41,998 bases of DNA from Bacteroidota bacterium (GTDB taxonomy: Bacteria; Bacteroidota; Bacteroidia; JABDFU01), in contig JABDFU010000014.1 in assembly GCA_013286385.1 (NCBI GenBank), forward strand, positions 1 through 41,998, given 5' to 3'. The notes under the pieces are model-generated. The model was given only the letters and a program-made list of their open reading frames with translations, did not search any database and was not told where the DNA came from. Every line of letters begins with the position of its first letter. Position 1 is the first letter of the stretch. The translations under genes and the position numbers were made by a program. Positions 18,865 through 26,694 of the stretch are shown here, piece by piece.

Positions 18865-19989
18865 TTACAGCCTTTGGCTGAGTTTGCTTACCATTTGATT
18901 TTTCCAGGCCGGGAACTCTCCTGAGATTATTTTTCTGCGGCTTTCAGCGACCAGGTTCAGGTAAAAAGCAAGGTTGTGAATGCTGGCGATCTGGGCGCCC
19001 AGGATTTCCTGAGCATGCATCAGGTGACGCAGGTAAGCCTTGGAATAGTTCTGGTCGACAAAGCTGCTCCCTTTTTCATCCAGTGGCGTGAAGTCATTTT
19101 TCCATTTTTCGTTGCGGATGTTGATAATTCCATTTTCAGTATAGAGAAGCCCGTGTCTTGCGTTTCTGGTGGGAAGAACGCAGTCGAACATATCGATGCC
19201 CAACGCAATATTCTCCAGCAAATTGACCGGGGTTCCAACGCCCATCAGGTAGCGTGGTTTGTCAGATGGCAAAATCGAACAAACGATTTCGCACATCCGG
19301 TACATGTCTTGGTCGGGCTCTCCCACGGATAATCCTCCGATTGCGTTTCCTTCGCGGTTCATGGATGCAATGAATTCGGCAGATTTTTTTCTCAGGTCGG
19401 TATAAACGCTTCCCTGTACAATGGGGAAGAGGGTTTGGCTGTATCCGTAGCGGGGGGAGGTTGCGTCAAACTGCTCGCAGCAGCGTTTGAGCCAGCGGTG
19501 TGTCATTTCCATGGATGCAGAGGCGTATTCGAATTGGCAAGGGTAGGGGGTACATTCGTCAAATGCCATGATGATGTCAGCTCCTATGCTGCGCTGGATG
19601 TCCATAACATTTTCGGGCGTAAACACCTGCTCTGAGCCGTCAATGTGGGAACTGAAGTTCACACCGGATTCTGAAATTTTGCGTTTATGAGCCAGTGAAT
19701 AGACCTGATAGCCGCCGCTGTCGGTTAAAATAGGTTTGTCCCAGCCTATAAATTTGTGCAGCCCCCCGGCCTTTTCCAGGGTTTCGAGTCTGGGCCGGAG
19801 GAAGAGGTGGTAGGTATTGCCCAGAATAATCCGGGCCTTGATGTCGTTGGCCAATTCGTGCTGGTGAACTGCTTTTACGGTTCCGGCCGTGCCGACGGGC
19901 ATAAAAATGGGTGTTTCAATAGTGCCGTGGTCGGTTTGGAGCAGGCCGGCCCGGGCTTTTCCATCGGTATGTTGTACTGTAAACTTCAA
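18865..19989 (-). CDS. tgt: tRNA-guanine(34) transglycosylase lacking the zinc cysteines
   Basis: 374 residues. Exchanges guanine 34 of tRNAs with GUN anticodons for preQ1 in queuosine synthesis. The TIM-barrel motifs are complete: D90 in LTDSGGYQVYSL, FDECTPYP (143-150), GGLSVGEP (218-225), YLMGVGTP (247-254) and the nucleophile region GIDMFDCVLPTRNARHG with D266/D269. The zinc motif of the bacterial enzyme, CxCxxC followed by a His, is missing: the aligned positions read DEKGSSFVD (304-312), with only H338 kept. Bacteroidota homologues may share this loss. Translation starts at TTG 19989-19987, whose last two bases are the first two of the upstream phosphatase gene's TGA, so the two genes are coupled. 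Confidence 0.95.
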   Translation of the reverse strand: MKFTVQHTDGKARAGLLQTDHGTIETPIFMPVGTAGTVKAVHQHELANDIKARIILGNTYHLFLRPRLETLEKAGGLHKFIGWDKPILTDSGGYQVYSLAHKRKISESGVNFSSHIDGSEQVFTPENVMDIQRSIGADIIMAFDECTPYPCQFEYASASMEMTHRWLKRCCEQFDATSPRYGYSQTLFPIVQGSVYTDLRKKSAEFIASMNREGNAIGGLSVGEPDQDMYRMCEIVCSILPSDKPRYLMGVGTPVNLLENIALGIDMFDCVLPTRNARHGLLYTENGIINIRNEKWKNDFTPLDEKGSSFVDQNYSKAYLRHLMHAQEILGAQIASIHNLAFYLNLVAESRRKIISGEFPAWKNQMVSKLSQRL

Positions 19990-20645
19990 TTGTTGAAACG
20001 TTGCCAGTGTGCCTCAGTGAAACCGCCCAGGCTGTGAAGTTTCAGGTCGGCGATGTCGAAGCGGGTTTGAGCATAGTCTTTCTCGTCGGGGATGCTGACG
20101 GTTTTGGTACGCGCTGCCTTGGCCGCAATCAGTCCATTAAACGAGTCTTCAAAAACCAGACAATTACCCGCGGAGACTTTCAGCAGTCTCGCCGTAGTAA
20201 TAAAAACGGCAGGATGCGGTTTGCCGTACTGTTCTTTTTCGGCCGAATGAACGACTTTGAAAAGGGAGGAGATGTTCAGTTTTTTCAGAACCGATTGAAT
20301 AATGGCGACTGGCGACGAGGAGGCAACCGCCAGTGGGATTTTTTTGTTTTCCAGTAGTCCGACGATCTGATCAAGGCCTGATTTTGGAAGCGCCTTCGTG
20401 TCAATCAGAAAATCAAGTTCGTCCAGTATTTCATTCTCGACCTGGATCTTGCTTTTGCCGGTCCACGGATTTTTTTTGTGCCAGTGCTCCACCACTTCGT
20501 TAATCTTAAAACCCATGAACTGTTCGAAATCAAATTCGGTCAAATGAATACCGACCGAACTGAAAACCGTTTTTTCGGCCTCTCTCCAAAGCGGCTCAGA
20601 ATCTACAAGGAGTCCGTCCATGTCGAAGATAACCGCATCGATCAT
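19986..20645 (-). CDS. hxpB: HAD-superfamily phosphatase (YniC/HxpB-like sugar-phosphate phosphatase)
   Basis: 219 residues of the HAD subfamily IA with an alpha-helical cap. Motif I is IFDMDGLLVDSEP (nucleophile aspartate at about residue 8, acid/base two residues on), the cap follows (about 17-85), motif II is LAVASSS, motif III includes the lysine in GKPHPAVF, and motif IV is LVFEDSFNG. The closest familiar members are YniC/HxpB (2-deoxyglucose-6-phosphatase, hexitol phosphatase) and beta-phosphoglucomutase-like proteins. Substrate is not determinable from sequence; the symbol is a best guess. Its TGA overlaps the TTG start of tgt. A -7 element (minus strand, 20698-20691) stands 46 bases upstream. 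Confidence 0.8.
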   Translation of the reverse strand: MIDAVIFDMDGLLVDSEPLWREAEKTVFSSVGIHLTEFDFEQFMGFKINEVVEHWHKKNPWTGKSKIQVENEILDELDFLIDTKALPKSGLDQIVGLLENKKIPLAVASSSPVAIIQSVLKKLNISSLFKVVHSAEKEQYGKPHPAVFITTARLLKVSAGNCLVFEDSFNGLIAAKAARTKTVSIPDEKDYAQTRFDIADLKLHSLGGFTEAHWQRFNN

Positions 20646-20690
20646 GATTCTGATTTTATTTTTTTGTTAATTACTTTGTTTAAATTCTTC

Positions 20691-20698
20691 CAAAGATA
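20691..20698 (-). promoter_or_regulatory. Candidate -7 element for the phosphatase-tgt operon
   Basis: On the minus strand this reads TATCTTTG, a full TAnnTTTG match, about 46 bases before the phosphatase start. I see no TTTG at the matching -33 distance. It is divergent from the plus-strand element at 20726-20733. Confidence 0.5.
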
Positions 20699-20725
20699 GC
20701 ACTTAAACGTTCATTGATTACAGGG

Positions 20726-20733
20726 TAGATTTG
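20726..20733 (+). promoter_or_regulatory. Candidate -7 element for the glycosyltransferase-sigma-rsmG group
   Basis: TAGATTTG matches TAnnTTTG. The start codon at 20745 is only 11 bases downstream, so the mRNA would be nearly leaderless. No good -33 box is present. Confidence 0.45.
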
Positions 20734-20744
20734 CAGTATACACT

Positions 20745-21953
20745 ATGGAAACACTTTATTCATCGCTGACCAGACTCTTTCTGTTTTTTGACCGGATCCG
20801 GATTCACCTGTTGCTTCATGTGGATCAGCGTACACTGGAAGTGCTGAAGTTTGTTCTGCTGGGTTTGTTCGCCCTTGCATTTCTGGTTCAGCTTTATTTT
20901 TACCTTTTTGTTTTCAGGAAAACCGGAGCCTACCGGAAAAGTGATACGGTTTCGGACACTCCTGCGGCGACTGTTATTGTTTGTGCCAGGAATGAGGATG
21001 ACAACCTGTCTAAATTCCTGCCTTTGCTTTTTCAGCAGGATTACCCCGATTACGAAGTGGTGGTTGTGAACGATTGTTCGTACGACCACACGGCCGATAT
21101 TCTGGAAGAGTTCTCGAAAAAACAGCCCAGGTTAAAAGTTGTTACCATCAAAGAGGATGAAAATTACCGTCATGGGAAAAAATTTGCACTCCTATGCGGA
21201 ATCAAAGGGGCCAGTCATGAGCACCTTGTGTTTACCGATGCCGATTGTTATCCTGCAGGTCCGGGATGGCTTAAAGCTATTCTAAGTAACTACAGCAGCG
21301 AAAAAACGGAAATTGTCCTGGGTTACGGAGCCTATGAAAAAAATAAGGGAATATTGAATAAGCTCATCCGTTTCGATGCTTTCTGTATTGCCCTGAATTA
21401 TTTATCGCTTTCTCTTTCCGGAAAAACCTATATGGGTGTCGGCCGGAACCTCTCCTACCGGAAATCGCTCTTTTTTAAACACAAAGGCTTTGGTTCCCAT
21501 TATTTTTTGGAATCCGGAGACGATGATTTATTTGTCAACCAGGCTGCCACGGCCGAAAATGTGAAAGCCGAATTGAGCGCTGAGAGTATTACCTATTCAA
21601 GCCCCAAGTACTCGTTTGGGGATTGGTTCAATCAAAAAAGGAGGCACCTGACCACCTATGGTTTTTATAAAAAGGATTCGAAAAGAAGGCTTTTTTTTAT
21701 AACCGGAAGTCAATACGCTTTTTGGATTTTATTCAGCGTATGTCTTTTTGCAAGGCCCTACACTGTTTTTGTTTTAGCTGCGTTTCTACTGCGTTTGCTT
21801 TGTCAGCTCTTTATTTTCAGAAAAGCGATGAATCGGTTGGGTGAAAAGGATTTATTGTTATTTTCGCCTGTGTTTGAGTTGTGTTTGTTGTTTATTTATC
21901 CGGTCATTCAATTCTCAAATACAGCGTTAAAGCAAAATAAATGGAAGAGTTAA
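20745..21953 (+). CDS. Membrane-bound family 2 glycosyltransferase
   Basis: 402 residues. One transmembrane helix near the N-terminus (about 33-56) is followed by a cytosolic GT-A domain: ATVIVCARNEDDNL, VVVVNDCSYDHTADIL, the DxD-type metal site in VFTDADCYP, the acceptor-site ESGDDDLFVNQ, and a QKRRHLTTYGFY segment in place of the QxxRW box of processive enzymes. Two to three further hydrophobic helices end the protein (about 325-395). This layout suits transfer of a sugar to a lipid or a growing surface polysaccharide at the inner face of the membrane. Donor and acceptor are unknown. Its last 13 bases overlap the sigma-factor gene. Confidence 0.87.
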   Translation: METLYSSLTRLFLFFDRIRIHLLLHVDQRTLEVLKFVLLGLFALAFLVQLYFYLFVFRKTGAYRKSDTVSDTPAATVIVCARNEDDNLSKFLPLLFQQDYPDYEVVVVNDCSYDHTADILEEFSKKQPRLKVVTIKEDENYRHGKKFALLCGIKGASHEHLVFTDADCYPAGPGWLKAILSNYSSEKTEIVLGYGAYEKNKGILNKLIRFDAFCIALNYLSLSLSGKTYMGVGRNLSYRKSLFFKHKGFGSHYFLESGDDDLFVNQAATAENVKAELSAESITYSSPKYSFGDWFNQKRRHLTTYGFYKKDSKRRLFFITGSQYAFWILFSVCLFARPYTVFVLAAFLLRLLCQLFIFRKAMNRLGEKDLLLFSPVFELCLLFIYPVIQFSNTALKQNKWKS

Positions 21954-22549
21954 ATTCCCTTTCATCAAAAGCACTACAAGATCTGAAGCTGGTTAAAGCG
22001 GCGCTTAAAAAGGGTGATCAGCAGGCTTATGCCTCCCTTATGGGCCGTTACCGGGATTCGGTCTACTTTATGCTGCTCAAAATGGTAGGGAATAAGGACG
22101 ACGCGGATGATCTGACCATCGAAGCCTTCGGGAAAGCTTTCAAGCGACTGGAGCAGTATACCCCCAATTTTGCTTTCAGCACCTGGTTGTTTAAGATTGC
22201 AACCAATAACTGCATTGATTTCATCCGAAAGAAAAAGAACAATACCTTTTCCATCGACAAACCTTATGAAAATGACGAAGGTGGAGAAATGAATATGGCG
22301 CTCAGGTCTGATTTTCTGGATCCGGAGGAAACCATGCAGCAAAAGCAGAAGATTGCGATGATGCATGATGTGGTGGAAAAACTGAAGCCCCGCTACCGCC
22401 AGCTGGTTGAAATGCGCTACTTTGAGGAGCTCTCCTACGAAGAAATTGGCCAGAAGCTGGAATTGCCCATAGGTACCGTCAAAGCCCAGCTTTTCAGGGC
22501 ACGGGAATTGCTTTTGAATATCATGAAGCATTCGGAAGGTAAATTCTGA
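21941..22549 (+). CDS. ECF-type RNA polymerase sigma factor
   Basis: 202 residues. Region 2 is clear: AYASLMGRYRDSVYFMLLKM, then the DADDLTIEAFGKAFKRL motif and FSTWLFKIATNNCIDFIRKKK (residues about 27-100). Region 4 is at 146-195 with LVEMRYFEELSYEEIGQKL and the helix-turn-helix LPIGTVKAQLFRARELL. A 45-residue acidic linker lies between them. No anti-sigma gene is next to it. It overlaps the glycosyltransferase gene by 13 bases and precedes rsmG by 22, so expression appears tied to these genes. Its regulon cannot be guessed from here. Confidence 0.92.
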   Translation: MEELNSLSSKALQDLKLVKAALKKGDQQAYASLMGRYRDSVYFMLLKMVGNKDDADDLTIEAFGKAFKRLEQYTPNFAFSTWLFKIATNNCIDFIRKKKNNTFSIDKPYENDEGGEMNMALRSDFLDPEETMQQKQKIAMMHDVVEKLKPRYRQLVEMRYFEELSYEEIGQKLELPIGTVKAQLFRARELLLNIMKHSEGKF

Positions 22550-22571
22550 TTTAGATCCTGAACGTTCAACC

Positions 22572-23231
22572 ATGCCTGCAGATTTTTCAATTGTTTCAAG
22601 GTATTTTCCTGAACTGAGTCCCTTGCAGGAGAGCCGCTTTAAGGCTCTGGAAGAGCTGTATACGTACTGGAATGCCCGGATCAATCTGATATCGAGAAAA
22701 GACGAATCGTCGCTTTATGAGCGTCATGTGCTGCATAGTCTGGGCATTGCAAAGGTTATTCGCTTCAAACCCGGCACAAGGATTCTGGATGTAGGAACAG
22801 GGGGCGGATTTCCCGGTATCCCGCTTGCGATCCTGTTTCCTGAAACAGCGTTTTTACTTATTGATTCAATCGGCAAGAAAATTAACGTAGTGAAAGAAGT
22901 GGTGGCATCGCTGAAGCTGACCAATGTTAAAGCAGAGCAAATAAGGGCTGAGCAGTACCACACAGAGCAGCCCGGAGATAAATTTGACTTTGTGGTTAGC
23001 CGTGCTGTGGCAGATATGAGCGAATTCGAAAACTGGGTGGGCAGTCTGTTGAAGCGAAAAAACGAAAATGAACTGAGCAACGGTATTTTGTACCTGAAAG
23101 GAGGGGATTTAACTCAGGAGTTAAATCCTTTTGAGGGCCGGTATCGCCTGTATAGCCTGAGCGACTTTTTTAAAGAGGAGTTTTTCGAAACCAAAAAACT
23201 GGTGTATTTGCCTGCTGTTGACGGCAAATAA
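22572..23231 (+). CDS. rsmG: 16S rRNA (guanine(527)-N7)-methyltransferase
   Basis: 219 residues, typical for RsmG/GidB. The N-terminal helical part with YWNARINLISRKDESSLYERHVLHSL leads into the Rossmann-like methyltransferase domain. The SAM-binding glycine motif is ILDVGTGGGFPGIPLAI (about 71-87), with the acidic LLIDSIGKK strand after it and FDFVVSRAVADM (about 138-149). It methylates G527 near the decoding site; loss of it gives low-level streptomycin resistance in other bacteria. The start ATG at 22572 is the first in frame. It ends the group beginning at 20745. Confidence 0.95.
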   Translation: MPADFSIVSRYFPELSPLQESRFKALEELYTYWNARINLISRKDESSLYERHVLHSLGIAKVIRFKPGTRILDVGTGGGFPGIPLAILFPETAFLLIDSIGKKINVVKEVVASLKLTNVKAEQIRAEQYHTEQPGDKFDFVVSRAVADMSEFENWVGSLLKRKNENELSNGILYLKGGDLTQELNPFEGRYRLYSLSDFFKEEFFETKKLVYLPAVDGK

Positions 23232-23232
23232 G

Positions 23233-23266
23233 GCGAAAAAAATCCCTCCTTTTCGGGGAGGGATTT
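23233..23266 (-). terminator. Intrinsic terminator for cspA (minus strand)
   Basis: AAATCCCTCC (23240-23249) pairs with GGAGGGATTT (23257-23266). On the minus strand the stem runs directly into T7, a standard terminator 22 bases after the cspA stop. It may also halt the convergent rsmG transcript, but no U tract follows in that direction. Confidence 0.8.
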
Positions 23267-23288
23267 AACGGGGAATCCTATGTGTAAC

Positions 23289-23480
23289 TTATGCTTTTTT
23301 TACGTTTACTGCATTGATACCTTTTTTTCCCTCGGAGACTTCAAAGTTAACTTTGTCGTCCTGACGAATCTGGTCGATTAACCCGGTAGCGTGAACGAAT
23401 ATTTCCTCTCCGGTTGCGTCGTCTTTAATAAAACCGTATCCTTTTGATACGTTAAAGAATTTTACTGTTCCTGTTTTCAT
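23289..23480 (-). CDS. cspA: Cold-shock domain protein
   Basis: 63 residues forming one cold-shock OB fold. RNP1 is KGYGFI (about residues 13-18) and RNP2 is EIFVHATGL (26-34); both bind single-stranded RNA or DNA. The C-terminal GINAVNVKKA completes the barrel. Usual length is 64-70. It acts as an RNA chaperone; whether it is cold-induced cannot be told. It follows dnaK on the same strand with a 53-base gap that holds a -7-like element, so it probably has its own promoter. Confidence 0.93.
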   Translation of the reverse strand: MKTGTVKFFNVSKGYGFIKDDATGEEIFVHATGLIDQIRQDDKVNFEVSEGKKGINAVNVKKA

Positions 23481-23520
23481 TGTGATTTTGATAATTAATT
23501 AGTACTAAATTTTTACTCAA

Positions 23521-23528
23521 CAAATATA
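23521..23528 (-). promoter_or_regulatory. Candidate -7 element for cspA
   Basis: Reads TATATTTG on the minus strand, a TAnnTTTG match 40 bases upstream of the cspA start. A -33 TTTG at 19 bases is not seen; that position is inside the end of dnaK. Confidence 0.5.
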
Positions 23529-23533
23529 ATAAT

Positions 23534-25474
23534 TTACTTTTTATCTTCTTTTACCTCTTCAAAATCCACATCGGTTACGGATTCGTCTTTGCCGTTTGAG
23601 CCTGTGCTTCCGTTTCCGGGGTTCTGGCCCGAAGCCTGATTGGGGTCGGATCCAGCTCCGGGTTGGGCTGCACCTTGTGTTGCCTTGTACATTTCCTCGG
23701 AAGCTGCTGTCCATGCTGCGTTAAGCGAAGTCATGGCCGTATCTATTTTGGCCAGATCTTTGGCTGTGTGAGCAGCTTTCAGTTCGGTCAACGCTTTTTG
23801 AATGGTTTCTTTTTTGTCGGCCGACAGCTTATCTCCGTAATCTTTCAATTGTTTTTCGGTTTGAAAAATAAGGGAATCGGCCTGGTTTACTTTTTCGACT
23901 TCTTCTTTGGCTTTTTTGTCTGATTCGGCATTGGCCTCAGCCTCGTTTTTCATGCGCTTGACATCGGCATCGCTCAGACCCGATTTGGCTTCAATGCGTA
24001 TGTTGTGGCTTTTTCCGGTAGCCTTGTCTTTTGCCGAAACCTGTAATATGCCGTTTGCGTCAATGTCAAAGGTCACTTCGATCTGGGGAATGCCCCGGGG
24101 TGAAGGCGGAATGCCGTCGAGATTAAATTCGCCCAGCTTGCGGTTGTCTTTTGCCATCGGGCGCTCGCCCTGGAACACGACAATCTGAACCGAAGGCTGA
24201 TTGTCAGCCGCCGTGGAAAAGGTTTCTGATTTCTTGGTAGGTATGGTGGTGTTTGATTCAATCAGTTTGGTCATTACTCCGCCCATGGTTTCAATTCCTA
24301 AGGAAAGCGGGGTTACATCGAGCAGAAGAATGTCTTTCACTTCTCCTGTGAGCACGCCGCCCTGAATGGCGGCGCCTATGGCCACTACTTCATCCGGATT
24401 TACACCCTTTGAAGGAGCCTTGCCGAAGAATTTTTGAACGGCTTCCTGGATGGCAGGTATGCGGGTTGATCCTCCCACCAGAATAATTTCATTGATATCG
24501 TTTACTCCCAGTCCTGCATTTTTAAGCGCAGATTCGCAGGGTTTGATGGTGCGTTTGATCAGATCGTCAACCAGTTGTTCGAATTTAGCGCGTGTAAGTG
24601 TTTTTACAAGGTGCTTTGGAATGCCGTCTACAGGCATAATGTAAGGCAGATTGATTTCGGTAGAAGCCGAACTTGAAAGCTCAATTTTTGCTTTTTCAGC
24701 GGCTTCTTTCAATCGCTGCAGGGCCATTGGATCTTTGGAAAGGTCGAGGCCGTTTTCTTTTTTGAATTCTGCAACCAGCCAGTCGATGATTTTGTGGTCA
24801 AAATCATCTCCGCCAAGGTGGGTGTCACCGTCGGTTGATTTTACTTCAAATACACCTTCTCCCAATTCAAGGACAGAGACGTCGTGCGTTCCTCCTCCAC
24901 AGTCGAACACTACAATTTTCATGTCGTGTTTTTTGTCGAGTCCATAGGCCAGTGCGGCAGCGGTAGGTTCATTGATGATGCGTTTTACGGTAAGGCCGGC
25001 AATTTCACCCGCTTCTTTGGTTGCCTGGCGCTGCGCATCGTTAAAGTAGGCAGGTACGGTAATGACTGCCTCGGTTACCTCGGTCCCAAGAAAATCTTCA
25101 GCGGTCTTCTTCATTTTCTGAAGGATCATAGCCGAAATTTCCTGTGGCGTATACTTGCGGTCATCAATCTGAACACGCGGAGTGTTGTTATCTCCTTTTA
25201 AAACCTTATAAGGAACACGTTTGATTTCTTCTGTTACTTCGTCGAAGGTATGTCCCATGAAACGCTTGATCGAATAAATCGTTTTCAGGGGGTTGGTGAT
25301 GGCCTGACGTTTTGCCGGCTCTCCGATCTTGCGCTCTCCGTTATCAATAAAAGCCACAATAGAAGGCGTTGTCCGGTGCCCTTCGCTATTTGCAATTACT
25401 ACCGGTTCGTTACCTTCCATCACCGACACGCATGAGTTAGTGGTGCCTAAATCGATGCCAATTATTTTTCCCAT
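23534..25474 (-). CDS. dnaK: Molecular chaperone DnaK (Hsp70)
   Basis: 646 residues. The ATPase domain shows [16 protein letters not shown] (phosphate 1), [37 protein letters not shown] (phosphate 2) and [16 protein letters not shown] (adenosine). The conserved linker [14 protein letters not shown] leads to the substrate-binding domain (about 390-510), then the helical lid and a low-complexity G/N/S/Q tail ending in the acidic [11 protein letters not shown]. The second phosphate loop reads CGGGTHD where GGGT(F)D is usual; the F-to-H change is probably harmless. dnaJ and grpE are not adjacent. The upstream gap (25475-25560) carries repeated TGNCA boxes that may be the heat-shock control site. 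Confidence 0.98.
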   Translation of the reverse strand: MGKIIGIDLGTTNSCVSVMEGNEPVVIANSEGHRTTPSIVAFIDNGERKIGEPAKRQAITNPLKTIYSIKRFMGHTFDEVTEEIKRVPYKVLKGDNNTPRVQIDDRKYTPQEISAMILQKMKKTAEDFLGTEVTEAVITVPAYFNDAQRQATKEAGEIAGLTVKRIINEPTAAALAYGLDKKHDMKIVVFDCGGGTHDVSVLELGEGVFEVKSTDGDTHLGGDDFDHKIIDWLVAEFKKENGLDLSKDPMALQRLKEAAEKAKIELSSSASTEINLPYIMPVDGIPKHLVKTLTRAKFEQLVDDLIKRTIKPCESALKNAGLGVNDINEIILVGGSTRIPAIQEAVQKFFGKAPSKGVNPDEVVAIGAAIQGGVLTGEVKDILLLDVTPLSLGIETMGGVMTKLIESNTTIPTKKSETFSTAADNQPSVQIVVFQGERPMAKDNRKLGEFNLDGIPPSPRGIPQIEVTFDIDANGILQVSAKDKATGKSHNIRIEAKSGLSDADVKRMKNEAEANAESDKKAKEEVEKVNQADSLIFQTEKQLKDYGDKLSADKKETIQKALTELKAAHTAKDLAKIDTAMTSLNAAWTAASEEMYKATQGAAQPGAGSDPNQASGQNPGNGSTGSNGKDESVTDVDFEEVKEDKK

Positions 25475-25515
25475 AATCCAGTTGTTTTAATAGTCTTGTT
25501 TTTTAATCTCTTAAG

Positions 25516-25531
25516 TTCAATGATTATGCCA
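25516..25531 (-). promoter_or_regulatory. Sigma-54-like promoter match before dnaK
   Basis: On the minus strand TGGCA and TTG are spaced as in the sigma-54 consensus TGGCAC-N5-TTGCA (read TGGCATAATCATTGAA). The C of the -12 GC pair is A here, a mismatch at a critical base. It lies about 42 bases before the dnaK start. No TAnnTTTG is present in this gap. Confidence 0.3.
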
Positions 25532-25543
25532 AGAGGTAAATTG

Positions 25544-25556
25544 TGACATTTTGGCA
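25544..25556. promoter_or_regulatory. Paired TGNCA boxes upstream of dnaK, possible stress operator
   Basis: TGACA and TGGCA are separated by TTT, an imperfect 13-base palindrome 70 to 82 bases before the dnaK start. A third TGNCA-type box, the TGGCA of the sigma-54-like site, lies 13 bases nearer the gene. Regulatory role is inferred from placement. Confidence 0.35.
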
Positions 25557-25560
25557 GAAA

Positions 25561-26604
25561 TTAATAGTAGGAACCGCTGAAAAGGGCGTTGGTTTGAGCA
25601 CCGAAGTATAACGAGTCCAGGGAGCTCGGACTCAAAAAATTAGGAGTCATAACGGTATGAAACCTCGCCGTAAACAGGCCGTATCCGGTTTTGGCCGGTA
25701 AAATATCACTGAAGCTGGGTTGATTTTGGGTGATGCTGTTGGTAGGCTGGCTGACCGAAATATAAGTGTTCAGATCCTGGGTACCGATGTCAAAAATAAG
25801 ATCTACAATGGATGTTGTATCGCTGGCACCCGGATTTCCTACATAGCGATTGGTATTCGAATTTAAAGGGGAAAGTTCGGATTCGAGAAACTGATAAAAG
25901 GATGGACCGTTTATTGTAATAAACATCGGAAGGCCTGCCGAGCCCTGAGGGGCTATCTGATTCGGCATAATCCAATCCAGGTGTTTTTTGGTTGTGACGT
26001 GTGTCGTGAGGTTTAATTCGTAGTAGTAAAAGCGCAGGGTAATTGTGTAAACAACCCCGTTTTGAGCGCAGTTCCAGGCTATGCGCAAAGGCAATGCGGA
26101 GTTGGCGAAGTTCAGATAACCTCCGCTTTCAAAAGGCTGAGTGACGCTGAAACCACTGATCAACTGGGTGGAACCGGTAACCGTGTTGTGGGTTTTGTTG
26201 TCGGTGATAAGCAAGTTATAAGTACAACTCGAATCCAGCGGAGTTTTGGTTTTATACAAAATCTGCACCGGTGCCGAAAACGTGCCTGAGGGTTTGGGGA
26301 CGGAGGAGTCTCTGCTAAGTGTAATGGTATTTACCAGGTTTCCTGTTGAGCCCGAGATTTGTTGCAGCTGGACGGTGATGATATTCGGATAATTGACAGA
26401 GTCGTATATCTGGGCCATGCTATAGGCGTTTCCCACACCCAGGTAAGCCTTGTTGACTTTAACGTAGGTCGCTGTGTCTTTCTGGTCGAGCAGACCGTAG
26501 ACCACCATGATTTCCTTGTAGGGAGCGTCAATAGTCAATTTAGTAGAACAGCCGCAAAGGGCAGCTGATAAAACCAATGCCATTCCTGTACTACGTATGT
26601 TCAT
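25561..26604 (-). CDS. Secreted lipoprotein of unknown function (DUF4249-like)
   Basis: 347 residues. The N-terminus is a lipoprotein signal ([19 protein letters not shown], lipidated cysteine in LCGC at about residue 19), so it is anchored to a membrane, probably the outer one. The mature start, TKLTIDAPYKEIMVVYGLLD followed by DTATYVKVNKAYLG, is similar to the beginning of the Bacteroidota DUF4249 lipoproteins found near TonB-dependent receptors. The rest is beta-rich with many T, S and N. I cannot confirm the family without a search, and no receptor gene is nearby. The start codon lies in a 20-base tandem duplication that also creates a seven-codon upstream ORF. It is divergent from panB. 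Confidence 0.75.
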   Translation of the reverse strand: MNIRSTGMALVLSAALCGCSTKLTIDAPYKEIMVVYGLLDQKDTATYVKVNKAYLGVGNAYSMAQIYDSVNYPNIITVQLQQISGSTGNLVNTITLSRDSSVPKPSGTFSAPVQILYKTKTPLDSSCTYNLLITDNKTHNTVTGSTQLISGFSVTQPFESGGYLNFANSALPLRIAWNCAQNGVVYTITLRFYYYELNLTTHVTTKKHLDWIMPNQIAPQGSAGLPMFITINGPSFYQFLESELSPLNSNTNRYVGNPGASDTTSIVDLIFDIGTQDLNTYISVSQPTNSITQNQPSFSDILPAKTGYGLFTARFHTVMTPNFLSPSSLDSLYFGAQTNALFSGSYY

Positions 26605-26630
26605 TGAGATTTGCGTATGTTCATGGAGAT
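26594..26630. repeat. Tandem duplication over the lipoprotein start codon
   Basis: A 17-base segment at 26594-26610 recurs at 26614-26630 with one change (20-base period). Each copy contains ATGAACATACG on the minus strand, the start region of the lipoprotein gene. Confidence 0.85.
26601..26624 (-). CDS. Seven-codon upstream ORF overlapping the lipoprotein start
   Basis: The upstream duplicated start gives ATG at 26624-26622 and reads MNIRKSQ, then TGA at 26603-26601. That TGA overlaps the real ATG (26604-26602) as ATGA. It could couple or dampen translation of the lipoprotein, or be a neutral result of the duplication. Confidence 0.35.
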   Translation of the reverse strand: MNIRKSQ

Positions 26631-26694
26631 TAAAGGTATCAAAAATTCGGATAAAATTAAATTAATACTTAGCTTCACCGAATATTCAAAGCTC

